Origin: CAYYJM01 sp964471755
GTDB lineage: Bacteria > Planctomycetota > Planctomycetia > Gemmatales > Gemmataceae
Length of the DNA stretch: 33,990 bases
Assembly: GCA_964471755.1 (NCBI GenBank)
Contig: CAYYJM010000034.1
Span: 1-33,990 of the forward strand
Direction of reading: 5' to 3'
The notes under the pieces are model-generated. The model ran no database searches. It was not told the origin of the DNA and saw only the letters and a list, made by a program, of their open reading frames with translations. Shown piece by piece: positions 16,414 through 23,831 of this stretch. Position 1 is the stretch's first letter. Each line of letters starts with the position of its first letter. The translations under genes were made by a program, and so were the position numbers.

Positions 16414-17877
16414 ATGGGCGACAACATCACCGACCTCACTTCAACCCCGCTAACGCGGCGGCGTCTCCTGGGAACGGCCGCCGGGGCTGCCGTCGCTGCC
16501 GCGGTCAACCTGATGCCGCCCAATCTTCAGCGCGTGCTGGCGGAAGGGCCTCCGAAAACGGGCTCGCTGCGCGACATCAAGCACGTCGTCCTTCTGATGC
16601 AGGAGAACCGTTCTTTCGATCATTACTTCGGTACGCTCGCTGGGGTTCGCGGGTTCGGCGACGACAAAGCCCTGATTCTGCCCAACGGCAAGTCCATCTT
16701 CCACCAGCCCGACCCGTCCAACCCGCTCGGCTATCTGCTGCCCTTCCACCTGGACACGCGCACGACCAGTGCCCAGAAGATCCCTTCGACCAGCCACGCC
16801 TGGGAGGTGCAGCACGCCTCCTGGAACGGCGGCAAGATGGATAACTGGCTGCCCGCTCACCGCAAGGTCGAGGGGGCCAGGGCTCCGTACGTCATGGGCT
16901 ACCACACCCGCGAGGACATCCCCTTTCACTACGCCCTGGCCGAGATGTTCACCGTCTGCGACGAATACTACTGCTCCGTCATGGGGCCGACCTGGCCGAA
17001 CCGGATGTACTGGATGACCGGCACCATCGACGCCGACGGCACCGGCGGCGGGCCGGTGATCAACAACAAAACCACCAAGGGCGGCTACCGCTGGACCACC
17101 TACGCCGAGCGGCTCCAGAAGGCCGGCGTGAGCTGGAAGGTCTATCAGCAGCAGGACAACTACGGCTGCAACGTGCTGGAGACCTTCCGGGCGTTCCAGC
17201 AGGCGGCCCGCGATTCCGAACTCCACGAGCGCGGCATGATTCGCGATCCGGAGGGCAAATTCGAGTACGATGCGATGAACGACAAGCTGCCGGCCGTGTC
17301 GTGGATCATCCCGACGAGCTACCAGTCCGAACACCCCGACTACATGCCGGCCGCCGGAGCGGCCTTCATCGCCAGCAAGCTCAACGCCATCGCCGCCCGA
17401 CCCGACGTGTGGGCCAAGACGGTGTTCATCCTGAACTACGACGAGAACGATGGCATCTTCGATCACGTTCCGCCTCCGGTGCCGCCGGCCGGCACCGCGC
17501 AGGAGTTCGTCAAGGGGCTGCCCATCGGTGGCGGCTTCCGGGTTCCCTGCATCATCATCTCGCCGTGGACGGCCGGCGGTTGGGTGTGCAGCGAAGGATT
17601 CGACCACACCTCGGTCCTGCGCTTCCTGGAGAAGTGGACGGGCATCGCCGAGCCGAACATCAGCGACTGGCGACGGAAGACCTTCGGCGACCTGACCTCC
17701 GCGTTCCGCTTCGCCGACGAGAAGGCCGCGACTCCGCAGCTTCCCGATACGGTCAACGCCCTGGCCCGGGCCCGCTATGAGGCAGCGTACCTGCCCACGC
17801 CCACGCTTCCGGGTGCCGAGCAGAAGCCGCCGGTCCAGGAGAAAGGCAAGCGAAAGCGCGTTCCGCCCCAGAAGTGA
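16414..17877 (+). CDS. Tat-exported phosphoesterase (phospholipase C / acid phosphatase family)
   Basis: A 487-residue protein. The N-terminus carries a twin-arginine signal, LTRRRLLGTAAGAAVAAAV, with arginines 15-17 and a hydrophobic core, so it is exported folded. The mature part is a PF04185-type phosphoesterase: IKHVVLLMQENRSFDHYFG (Glu64, Asn65 and the following Asp-His are the metal/nucleophile region), MGPTWPNRMYWMTG, the metal-site stretch NYDENDGIFDHVPPP and EGFDHTSVLRFLEKW near the end. Enzymes of this family cleave phosphate esters such as phosphatidylcholine or phosphate monoesters. It lacks the C-terminal repeats of full PlcN/PlcC-type phospholipases (about 650-700 residues) and is closer in length to AcpA-like phosphatases. 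It stands alone, divergent from the beta-helix gene, and ends with a strong hairpin. Confidence 0.85.
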   Translation: MGDNITDLTSTPLTRRRLLGTAAGAAVAAAVNLMPPNLQRVLAEGPPKTGSLRDIKHVVLLMQENRSFDHYFGTLAGVRGFGDDKALILPNGKSIFHQPDPSNPLGYLLPFHLDTRTTSAQKIPSTSHAWEVQHASWNGGKMDNWLPAHRKVEGARAPYVMGYHTREDIPFHYALAEMFTVCDEYYCSVMGPTWPNRMYWMTGTIDADGTGGGPVINNKTTKGGYRWTTYAERLQKAGVSWKVYQQQDNYGCNVLETFRAFQQAARDSELHERGMIRDPEGKFEYDAMNDKLPAVSWIIPTSYQSEHPDYMPAAGAAFIASKLNAIAARPDVWAKTVFILNYDENDGIFDHVPPPVPPAGTAQEFVKGLPIGGGFRVPCIIISPWTAGGWVCSEGFDHTSVLRFLEKWTGIAEPNISDWRRKTFGDLTSAFRFADEKAATPQLPDTVNALARARYEAAYLPTPTLPGAEQKPPVQEKGKRKRVPPQK

Positions 17878-17886
17878 GCCAGCGAA

Positions 17887-17911
17887 CAGGCCGCCCAACC
17901 CAGGCGGCCTG
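17887..17911. terminator. Bidirectional hairpin between convergent genes
   Basis: A perfect 9-bp GC-rich stem (CAGGCCGCC with GGCGGCCTG) and a seven-base loop, located between the plus-strand phosphoesterase stop and the minus-strand VWA gene stop. It has no T-run on either side. Confidence 0.65.
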
Positions 17912-17931
17912 ACCATGCTGACAGGTCGCCG

Positions 17932-18972
17932 TCATCGCCCCTGGAACGACCCCGCCGTCCGCCGGGCCAGTTCGAGAAGGAAGGTCGAGAACTCCACGTC
18001 GAAGTACTGGCCGATGGCGACGACGTTGATCGGCACGCCACGCTCCTTGTTGCTGTCCAACAGTTTGTAGATGGCCCTACTACTCGTGTCCCGGTCGCCG
18101 ATCTTCTCGGTCGGCTGGCCGTCGGTGAACAGGATGATCGCGTCGAGGTCCGCGCGGGCGTACGCGGCCACCAGGGCGTCGTGCGTCGCGGTGAGCCCGG
18201 CCGGTTTCCAGCTCTCGATTTCGTCCACCAGTTTCTTCCGGGCCTCGGCATTGCCGACCCGGAAGACGCGCGGTTCCTCAGCGATCGAGTGAAAGCGGAT
18301 GAGAACGACCTCATCGGCCGAGAGATGTTCCAGCCAGGTGCGGATCGTGCTTTTGGTTACCAGCCACCGAGACACACCGACCGCGGCCTGTCCCTCCCGG
18401 TTGCCGTCCATGCTCCCGGACGTGTCGATCAGGAGTGCGACCTTGCCGAGCCGGCCCGGACGTTTGCTCTTCAGTCCGAGAAGCTCTTGATGGATGCCCT
18501 GTTGCAGGTTGGCGACCTTCTCGAAATCGGCCTTCAGGTCCTGGTGCGCCTTTCTCAACTCCACAAGCATACGATCCAACGCGGTCACCTGGTCCTGAAG
18601 GTCTTTCACCCGGCTCCGGGCGGCCTCGTACTCGGCCGTGCGGGCGATCCGATCGGCCTCGGCCTTCTTTCGAGCGGCCTCGGCGTCCGCGAGGAGTCGT
18701 CGGGTGGTTTCGATTTCGGCGACGAGGGCGATCCGACCGGCCTCAGCCTTGTTCCGGGCAGCTTCGGCTTCCGCAAGGAGTCGCCGGGTGGCGTCAAGAT
18801 CGGCCATCAGGGCGTCCCCGCTCTGCGGGGGCGGTTTGAGGTCCGTGTCGATGGATGTGAGACGATCACCGAGGTGGCCGGCCACGGCCAGCACGGCGGC
18901 GAGGGCCACGAGCATCAGGTCGGCGAACAGCATCCATGTCCGGGAAGTGGTCCGCGGCGCGTAGGGCTTCAT
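17932..18972 (-). CDS. MotB-like membrane helix fused to a coiled coil and a VWA domain
   Basis: A 346-residue protein. A short basic N-terminus (residues 1-12, cytoplasmic) is followed by one membrane helix, WMLFADLMLVALAAVLAVAG (13-32). FADLM with Asp18 matches the MotB/TolR/ExbD helix whose aspartate carries the proton. Residues 50-165 are a charged Ala/Glu/Arg-rich coiled coil containing a 28-residue duplicated unit. Residues 175-346 are a von Willebrand A domain with an intact metal site: LLIDTSGSMDG (Asp183, Ser185, Ser187), Thr261/Thr263 in LTATHDAL, and Asp284 in ILFTDGQPT. The domain would lie in the periplasm, in the place of the OmpA-like peptidoglycan-binding domain of MotB. It is the last gene of a three-gene operon, 11 bases after the MotA-like gene. 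The role is inferred: stator-anchor half of an ion-driven complex. Confidence 0.75.
   Translation of the reverse strand: MKPYAPRTTSRTWMLFADLMLVALAAVLAVAGHLGDRLTSIDTDLKPPPQSGDALMADLDATRRLLAEAEAARNKAEAGRIALVAEIETTRRLLADAEAARKKAEADRIARTAEYEAARSRVKDLQDQVTALDRMLVELRKAHQDLKADFEKVANLQQGIHQELLGLKSKRPGRLGKVALLIDTSGSMDGNREGQAAVGVSRWLVTKSTIRTWLEHLSADEVVLIRFHSIAEEPRVFRVGNAEARKKLVDEIESWKPAGLTATHDALVAAYARADLDAIILFTDGQPTEKIGDRDTSSRAIYKLLDSNKERGVPINVVAIGQYFDVEFSTFLLELARRTAGSFQGR
18625..18792 (-). repeat. Tandem 84-base duplication in the coiled coil of the VWA protein
   Basis: Two adjacent units encode 28 residues each, ATRRLLAEAEAARNKAEAGR... and TTRRLLADAEAARKKAEADR.... They differ at about seven positions. 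Twenty-eight residues are exactly four heptads, so duplication or loss of a unit would change the rod length without disturbing the coiled-coil register. Confidence 0.8.
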
Positions 18973-18983
18973 GATTCAGCCTC

Positions 18984-20858
18984 CTAGGAACGTCCGAACA
19001 TCCATCCCGCCCAGGTGCGTTGTGCTGGCCGGCGCGATGGAGTGGAGTGCGCCCTGGCTGCGTCGTTCAGGGCCTTGACGGCGACGTGGAAATCCCGGAT
19101 GACCGCGGCCAGGGGCTGGGCACTCGTCCGGTCGAGCCGATCCAGATGCGCCTGGATACTGGCGGTCAGAGCCTCGACCTTCTGCGTGATGCTCGCCGAG
19201 TGACCCCGCCAGGCGGCGACCTCCTGCTCAAGGGTTTGTGTGCCGCTCCCCAGGGCGTTCGCGGCCGCCTCGTATCGAGTCGTGACGGTGCTGAGTTGGC
19301 CCGTCGTCTGGTTGGCGGCCTGGAGGGCTCCGGTAAGCGAACCGACCGCCTGCACCAGGTTCTGGATTCCGGTCTGAAACTGGTGAGCGGTCGCGGTCAT
19401 CTCGGTCGAGCTGGTTCCGAAGCCGGCCACGCTGCCTTCTAGTGCGTCCGCAGCCTGACGGAAGATGCCACTCGCCTGGACCTGCTCCTGCACGGCTGGC
19501 GCGAAATTATTGACCGCCTCGGCGAACTGGGTGGCACCCTGTGCCAGGCCGGTCAATCGCTGGTCGAGGGTGGCTCCGATCCGTGTGAGAGCTGCCTCGA
19601 CTGCGGCGCTGCCTTGCTGAAGTCTGCCCAGGGCCGTGGCCATCGTGAGTTGAGCCTGCCCGATCTGTGTCGTCGCCGCCTCGGTCTGGGTTCCGAGGTT
19701 CTGCGCCGCGTCGGCGAAAGTCTGGCCCAGGTTCTGGAACGTGGTCTGGGCTTCGTTGATCTGGTCCAGGCTCTCCTGATGCCGTAGCGCGATGGTGGCG
19801 AAATCCTGGATCATCCCGGTCACCTGGCCGAGCGTTTGATTGAACTGACCCTGAATCAGTTGTGTTTCTTGGAACAGCGTCTGATTGTTCGTCAGCACGT
19901 CTTGACTGACCTGGGCCAGGTTCTGGTTCGACTGCTGGAGTGCCTGGAGCTGGCCCGGGATTGCCGCAAGGGGTTGGAGGGCGGCCCGCTGCTGGGCGAC
20001 GGCCTGCTGCACCGCCTGATTGCTGGCCGCGACGGCGGCCAGGCCCTGAGCCAGGGTCGCCACCTGCTGGGTGAGCGCCGTGCTGGCGTCCGCCTGCTGC
20101 TGGGCCGCTGTCGTCTGCTGCTGGGCCACCGCCGTCTGGGCGTTGACCAGCTGCGCGATCTGCTGCCGATGCTGTTCCATTTCCGCGACCAGATCCTGCA
20201 GTAATCCCGCGAGGTGGCCGCCGACCCCTGCCCCGGCGGCAGGACCGCCCTGGTCTTCCCAGTTGCGGTCAAACCACGCCATCGCCTGTTGTCGGCACTC
20301 CTGCTCCTGGCCGGCCAGATTGTTCACAAACCAGCCGTTGAGCAAGTTGAGCAGGTTGAGGCCCAGGTAGGCGATCAGGAGCTGGGCCAGGTGCGCAGTC
20401 AGTGCGTTGCCCTGGGTGAGATGCAGACCGTAGGCGATCACGCCGTAGGCGATGTGCAGGCCGGTGGCGATGAGGATCAACTTCGGGAGCGAGTCGTCCA
20501 GGGCTCGCAGCCGTCGGGCGGGCTGCGTCAGAGTCAGTTCCCGATCGAGTTCGTCCGCCAGGTCTTGCCGGGTATTGGTCCCCGAGCCGGACCCATGGCT
20601 CAGGATTCGTGCGGCCATGGCGAGCCAGGGAAACTGCGACGCCTTGCTCGGATCGGGGAGGGAAGCACCCGGCCTACTGATCCTGTCGAGAACATTCCGC
20701 CGCATGCGGAGTGTGTCCCTGGCGGCGATCCAGACACTGAGCTGGTAGAGGACCAGCACCAGCAGGGCGACCACCTGGATCACGGCGAAGATGGCCAGGC
20801 CGAGGTGGGTGCGGTACGGGATCAGCAACTCAAGTACTTCCACGGTGCCATTCTCCAC
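18984..20858 (-). CDS. TolQ/MotA/ZorA-like membrane protein with long cytoplasmic tail
   Basis: A 624-residue protein. The topology is one helix near the N-terminus (about 18-42), an 80-residue basic loop, and two close helices (about 124-146 and 154-178), then a ~440-residue cytoplasmic tail. This is the arrangement of TolQ, ExbB and ZorA. The second helix reads SLPKLILIATGLHIAYGVIA (proline 125 and T/G positions as in P-x-GLLGT-G helices of the family), the third LLIAYLGLNLLNLLNGW. The tail is rich in Gln, Ala, Thr and Asn with long heptad-like stretches (AQQQTTAAQQQADAS; NQTTGQLSTVTTRYE), comparable in kind to the long ZorA tail. It lies between the SH3 gene and the MotB-like VWA gene. Sequence resemblance is weak; topology and the partner gene carry the call. 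Confidence 0.6.
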   Translation of the reverse strand: MENGTVEVLELLIPYRTHLGLAIFAVIQVVALLVLVLYQLSVWIAARDTLRMRRNVLDRISRPGASLPDPSKASQFPWLAMAARILSHGSGSGTNTRQDLADELDRELTLTQPARRLRALDDSLPKLILIATGLHIAYGVIAYGLHLTQGNALTAHLAQLLIAYLGLNLLNLLNGWFVNNLAGQEQECRQQAMAWFDRNWEDQGGPAAGAGVGGHLAGLLQDLVAEMEQHRQQIAQLVNAQTAVAQQQTTAAQQQADASTALTQQVATLAQGLAAVAASNQAVQQAVAQQRAALQPLAAIPGQLQALQQSNQNLAQVSQDVLTNNQTLFQETQLIQGQFNQTLGQVTGMIQDFATIALRHQESLDQINEAQTTFQNLGQTFADAAQNLGTQTEAATTQIGQAQLTMATALGRLQQGSAAVEAALTRIGATLDQRLTGLAQGATQFAEAVNNFAPAVQEQVQASGIFRQAADALEGSVAGFGTSSTEMTATAHQFQTGIQNLVQAVGSLTGALQAANQTTGQLSTVTTRYEAAANALGSGTQTLEQEVAAWRGHSASITQKVEALTASIQAHLDRLDRTSAQPLAAVIRDFHVAVKALNDAARAHSTPSRRPAQRTWAGWMFGRS

Positions 20859-20914
20859 AAGGGGACTGTCGGCCGGGCCTGGTTGGCTTCACGGTCCGGG
20901 AAACGCTCCAGCGG

Positions 20915-22618
20915 TCACGGCAGGATACTCCGATCGATCCAGACGCGGGCCTTGACCTCGGGCCGGGCCGGGTCGGCCCCCCACCAGTACGAACGCGGTC
21001 GCTCATCGAATCGTCGCATTATTTCCTGGCCGGACTCCATGTCCTTCTCGATCGCGTAGGTCGCCTCCTTCTCCTCGATCACGTCGGCAATCCGGTTGAG
21101 AGCCCGCTTCAGTTCGAGCTTCAACCGTGGCAACTCCGATGCCTTCGTCCGCAGTTCATCGAACGTCCGTTGAAGCAGGCCGATCGACCGGATCGGGAGG
21201 CCGAGATGCCTGCGGAGCAGATTCGCGGGCCTATCGCTTCCCAGGACGGACTTGACCTCGCCCGCGGTCACGATGTCGAGAGCCCTGGCCCAGGTCCGTT
21301 CGAGGGCCGCCTCGTCCCAGCGATCAAGCAGGACCGACAGGGTCCGGTGCAGCAACCCCGCCTCGACCTCGGTCATCAGGACGACGTGCCGAACCGTTGG
21401 CGGCCCCTCCCGGTGGTTGGCCGGCACGGGCTCCCGGGGATCGTGTTCGATCAGCCAGCCGACCTGCGGGCCCGGCTCCGAGTGGGTGACGATCCAGCCG
21501 TCGCGCTTCAGGTCGGCCACGACGACCTGATAGATCCGGTGTCCGCCGATCGGTTCCGTCGCTTCGGACAGGATCGGAAAGCGGAAGCGGAAATGCTTCC
21601 CGGCCGGGGCGGCGAGATCCTCCACGGCGAGCGGACGCGGCTCGAATTTTCCACCTGGGCCGAGGTCTGCCGTCGTCGTCGGTTTGGTGCTCTTGAGGTA
21701 GGCGACCGCGTCCTGTCGGGTGCGAAACAGGACCGCCGGACGGGTTCGATGATCGTGCCGATTGAACTCGACGGCGTCGCGAGTGTCCCACGTGCAGACG
21801 TGCTGTCGAGGCACCCAGCCGATCAGGGCGTCCGCGTACCGGGCGGTTGGCTGATCGCCGACGAAGACGTGGGTCGCCGTCTCCTTGTAAACGTAGAAGA
21901 GGCCGGGCAGGGTGCGAGGCGGTATCGGCCTGCCGCGAGCGTCGGGACGGTCGGTCAGCGCGGCCCCCTCCGGCGAGCGGATGAGCAGGCACTTGCGATG
22001 GATCGGCGTGCCATCCGGACGCAGGGCCCGCGCGAACCTCTCCTTGCTGGCGAACGGGACGAGCTGCTCCTCGGGGAGCCAGCCGAGATGGCCGCTCTTC
22101 CGCACCCGAGCAGGGTTCGTGCCCGGTTCCGCCTCCACGAGCAGAAACCATTTTCGTGGTCGCTTCAGGATCGGATCGATCGTCGGCTCGGTGAAGACTT
22201 CGCCGACAACGAGAACGCGCGGGTAGAGTCGGCCGGGCAGTTCGGTCGGGAGGCGGCGCGAAGCCGAACGGCGCGGATCGGCGACGAAATCGGGTTCACT
22301 CCAGCAGACGAGGGCCCGGAGCAGATGGTCGGGATGATCCGGGTCAAGGCCGGCCGCGATGGTCTGCGGCAACGAGCCCGTCGCGGACACGACAGGGCCG
22401 GGGGAAGCCAACTCCCGGGCCGTACCGGAAGGACTGGAAGGCGACCCTTCGGGAAGGCCGGTCAGGATTTGGAAGAATATCCAGAGGCCGATGATCGCGA
22501 GGCCCGCAGGAATCAGGATGAGGTACGACTGACAGAGGTACGTCAGGCCAACCAACTGCTTCCTGGCCAGATCGACGATGGGGGCGAAGAACTGGGTTAG
22601 CAGGTCACGCAAACCCAT
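20915..22618 (-). CDS. Membrane-anchored protein with SH3-like GW motifs, first gene of the motor-like operon
   Basis: A 567-residue protein. Residues 1-30 are cytoplasmic, one helix spans about 31-53 (YLILIPAGLAIIGLWIFFQI), a Ser/Pro/Gly-rich linker follows to about 105, and the rest lies outside the membrane. Three GW segments mark SH3-like barrels: HLGWLPEEQLVPF (Gly179/Trp180), LIGWVPRQHVCTWDTRDAVEF (from residue 266) and QVGWLIEHD (387). The first two carry the hydrophobic-W-x-D type ending seen in SH3b modules that accompany VWA proteins in cell-envelope systems. The last 130 residues are helical and charged. ATG 22618 follows CGGAG. The next gene starts 56 bases after the stop. Function is not known; SH3-like domains often bind peptidoglycan or proteins, so it may anchor or regulate the VWA/TolQ-like pair. 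Confidence 0.65.
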   Translation of the reverse strand: MGLRDLLTQFFAPIVDLARKQLVGLTYLCQSYLILIPAGLAIIGLWIFFQILTGLPEGSPSSPSGTARELASPGPVVSATGSLPQTIAAGLDPDHPDHLLRALVCWSEPDFVADPRRSASRRLPTELPGRLYPRVLVVGEVFTEPTIDPILKRPRKWFLLVEAEPGTNPARVRKSGHLGWLPEEQLVPFASKERFARALRPDGTPIHRKCLLIRSPEGAALTDRPDARGRPIPPRTLPGLFYVYKETATHVFVGDQPTARYADALIGWVPRQHVCTWDTRDAVEFNRHDHRTRPAVLFRTRQDAVAYLKSTKPTTTADLGPGGKFEPRPLAVEDLAAPAGKHFRFRFPILSEATEPIGGHRIYQVVVADLKRDGWIVTHSEPGPQVGWLIEHDPREPVPANHREGPPTVRHVVLMTEVEAGLLHRTLSVLLDRWDEAALERTWARALDIVTAGEVKSVLGSDRPANLLRRHLGLPIRSIGLLQRTFDELRTKASELPRLKLELKRALNRIADVIEEKEATYAIEKDMESGQEIMRRFDERPRSYWWGADPARPEVKARVWIDRSILP

Positions 22619-22654
22619 GGGCTGGACTCCGAGGAATGGGGAACCACATCACGG

Positions 22655-22683
22655 AGAATACCCGTCCATGCTGCCCAGTTCAA
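22655..22683 (-). promoter_or_regulatory. Putative sigma70-type promoter of the motor-like operon
   Basis: On the minus strand TTGAAC, 17 bases, TATTCT. The predicted start would be about 30 bases before the ATG at 22618. Each element matches four or five of six consensus bases. Confidence 0.4.
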
Positions 22684-22804
22684 CCATGAACCGGATCGAT
22701 TGAGTAGATTGGTTGAATGAATAGCTGGCAGGGAGATTTGGAAAGAGAATCCGGCTGAGAGGGATAGGAGGATTCGTCGCCGAAACCCTTCCCCCTACTT
22801 GTAG

Positions 22805-22888
22805 TGCCGAAGACAGGACTTGAACCTGCACTCCCGTTACGGGAACTAGCTCCTGAAGCTAGCGCGTCTGCCATTCCGCCACTTCGGC
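22805..22888 (-). tRNA. tRNA-Leu(CAG)
   Basis: An 84-base class II tRNA. The acceptor stem GCCGAAG pairs with CTTCGGC, the anticodon stem CTAGC/GCTAG encloses the loop TTCAGGA with anticodon CAG, and there is a long variable arm with the inner pairing TCCCG/CGGGA. The T arm is CAGGTTCAAGTCCTG. The discriminator base is A and the CCA end is not encoded. It lies between the GT2 gene (55 bases away) and the three-gene motor-like operon. Confidence 0.95.
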
Positions 22889-22943
22889 TTGAAGAGTCCT
22901 CGTCCTCCTCACACGGTTCATCATATCGCCCGACGAAGGGGCG

Positions 22944-23831
22944 TCAAGTGGACGTCGCGGCCGGGGAAGCATTTTCAACGCCCGTCAGAGCCCGACCGAA
23001 GGTCGGCCGCCAGAGCAGACCGGCGAAATCGCGTCGCAACAACCCTTCCGGCTCGCGATACTCGCCAGCCGGAACGTGATGACCGCCTCGCTTCCGCTCG
23101 CTCAGGGCAATGTCCTCGCTCAACAGCAGGCCCAGAAACGTCGCCTTGGCCAGGATCTCGACGTGGACGAAACTCCCCGCCGACTGCAAGGCCAGCATCG
23201 GGACGATCTCTCGTCGCAACAATCGACACGGACTGAAGGGGTCCCGGTTGCACACACCGAACAGCACCCGGTAGCACAAGTTCGCGAGGTGGGAGCGCAG
23301 CCCGAGCCAGCCCGGGAGTGGCGTCGGTTGCAGGCCCAGCACCAGACGCTGGAACGTCCGCCAGACGACGCCCAGACCCTGCCATATCGGCGGGACGGCA
23401 AGGCCCGTGCGGTAGCCCGTGGCCAGGTGGACCAGGTCGATCTCTGGACAGGCCGCGCCTGTGTCGGGTCGCTTCGCTCGTCGATCGGTCAGGAACTTGA
23501 CCAGGTCGCCGGGTTGGTAACGTGGCAACAGACGAGCCGTGAAGATCAGCGGATGACGACAGCGGTCCAGGGCCGACTTCAGCGTCAGCCCCTCGGCCGG
23601 GGTGCCGTCGCGAGGAAGGACCGTCACGCGAGGATTCCGGCCTGCCCGCTCGGCGGTGCCGTCACTGCTGGCGTCGTCGGCGAGCAGGATCTCCCACGGT
23701 CGGGCCAACCGGTCCAGGTGACTGATCCAGGCGGGGAGCAGGGTATCGACATGCTCGCGCGCCTGATGGGCCAGGAGGACCACGCTCAGGGGTTGGTCGG
23801 CGATCGGGGGGAGCAGAGGTAACTCGGGCAC
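22944..23831 (-). CDS. GT2 family glycosyltransferase
   Basis: A 295-residue protein with the start of a GT-A fold: LSVVLLAHQAREHVDTLLP and EILLADDASSDGTAERA, in which Asp52/Asp53 would bind the nucleotide sugar. Later helices (PGWLGLRSHLANLCYRVLFG) and CRLLRREIVPML are compatible with a DPM1-like enzyme, and there is no obvious C-terminal membrane anchor. GTG 23831 is preceded by GGAGAG and overlaps the end of the ArnT-like gene by 46 bases, so the two are probably translated together. It ends 55 bases before tRNA-Leu. A role in lipid or glycan glycosylation is likely; substrate unknown. Confidence 0.75.
   Translation of the reverse strand: MPELPLLPPIADQPLSVVLLAHQAREHVDTLLPAWISHLDRLARPWEILLADDASSDGTAERAGRNPRVTVLPRDGTPAEGLTLKSALDRCRHPLIFTARLLPRYQPGDLVKFLTDRRAKRPDTGAACPEIDLVHLATGYRTGLAVPPIWQGLGVVWRTFQRLVLGLQPTPLPGWLGLRSHLANLCYRVLFGVCNRDPFSPCRLLRREIVPMLALQSAGSFVHVEILAKATFLGLLLSEDIALSERKRGGHHVPAGEYREPEGLLRRDFAGLLWRPTFGRALTGVENASPAATST

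Noticed and set aside
17932..22618. Calling the operon a Zorya (ZorAB) defence system or a flagellar MotAB stator
   Set aside because: The helix order fits the wider family, but there is no OmpA domain, no ZorC/ZorD-type partner with a helicase, and no flagellar gene nearby. I report a relative, not the named system.
20915..22618. Type VI secretion TssR/PpkA-like accessory protein
   Set aside because: GW motifs with VWA neighbours occur in those proteins, but no sheath, tube, spike or membrane-complex gene of a type VI system is present.
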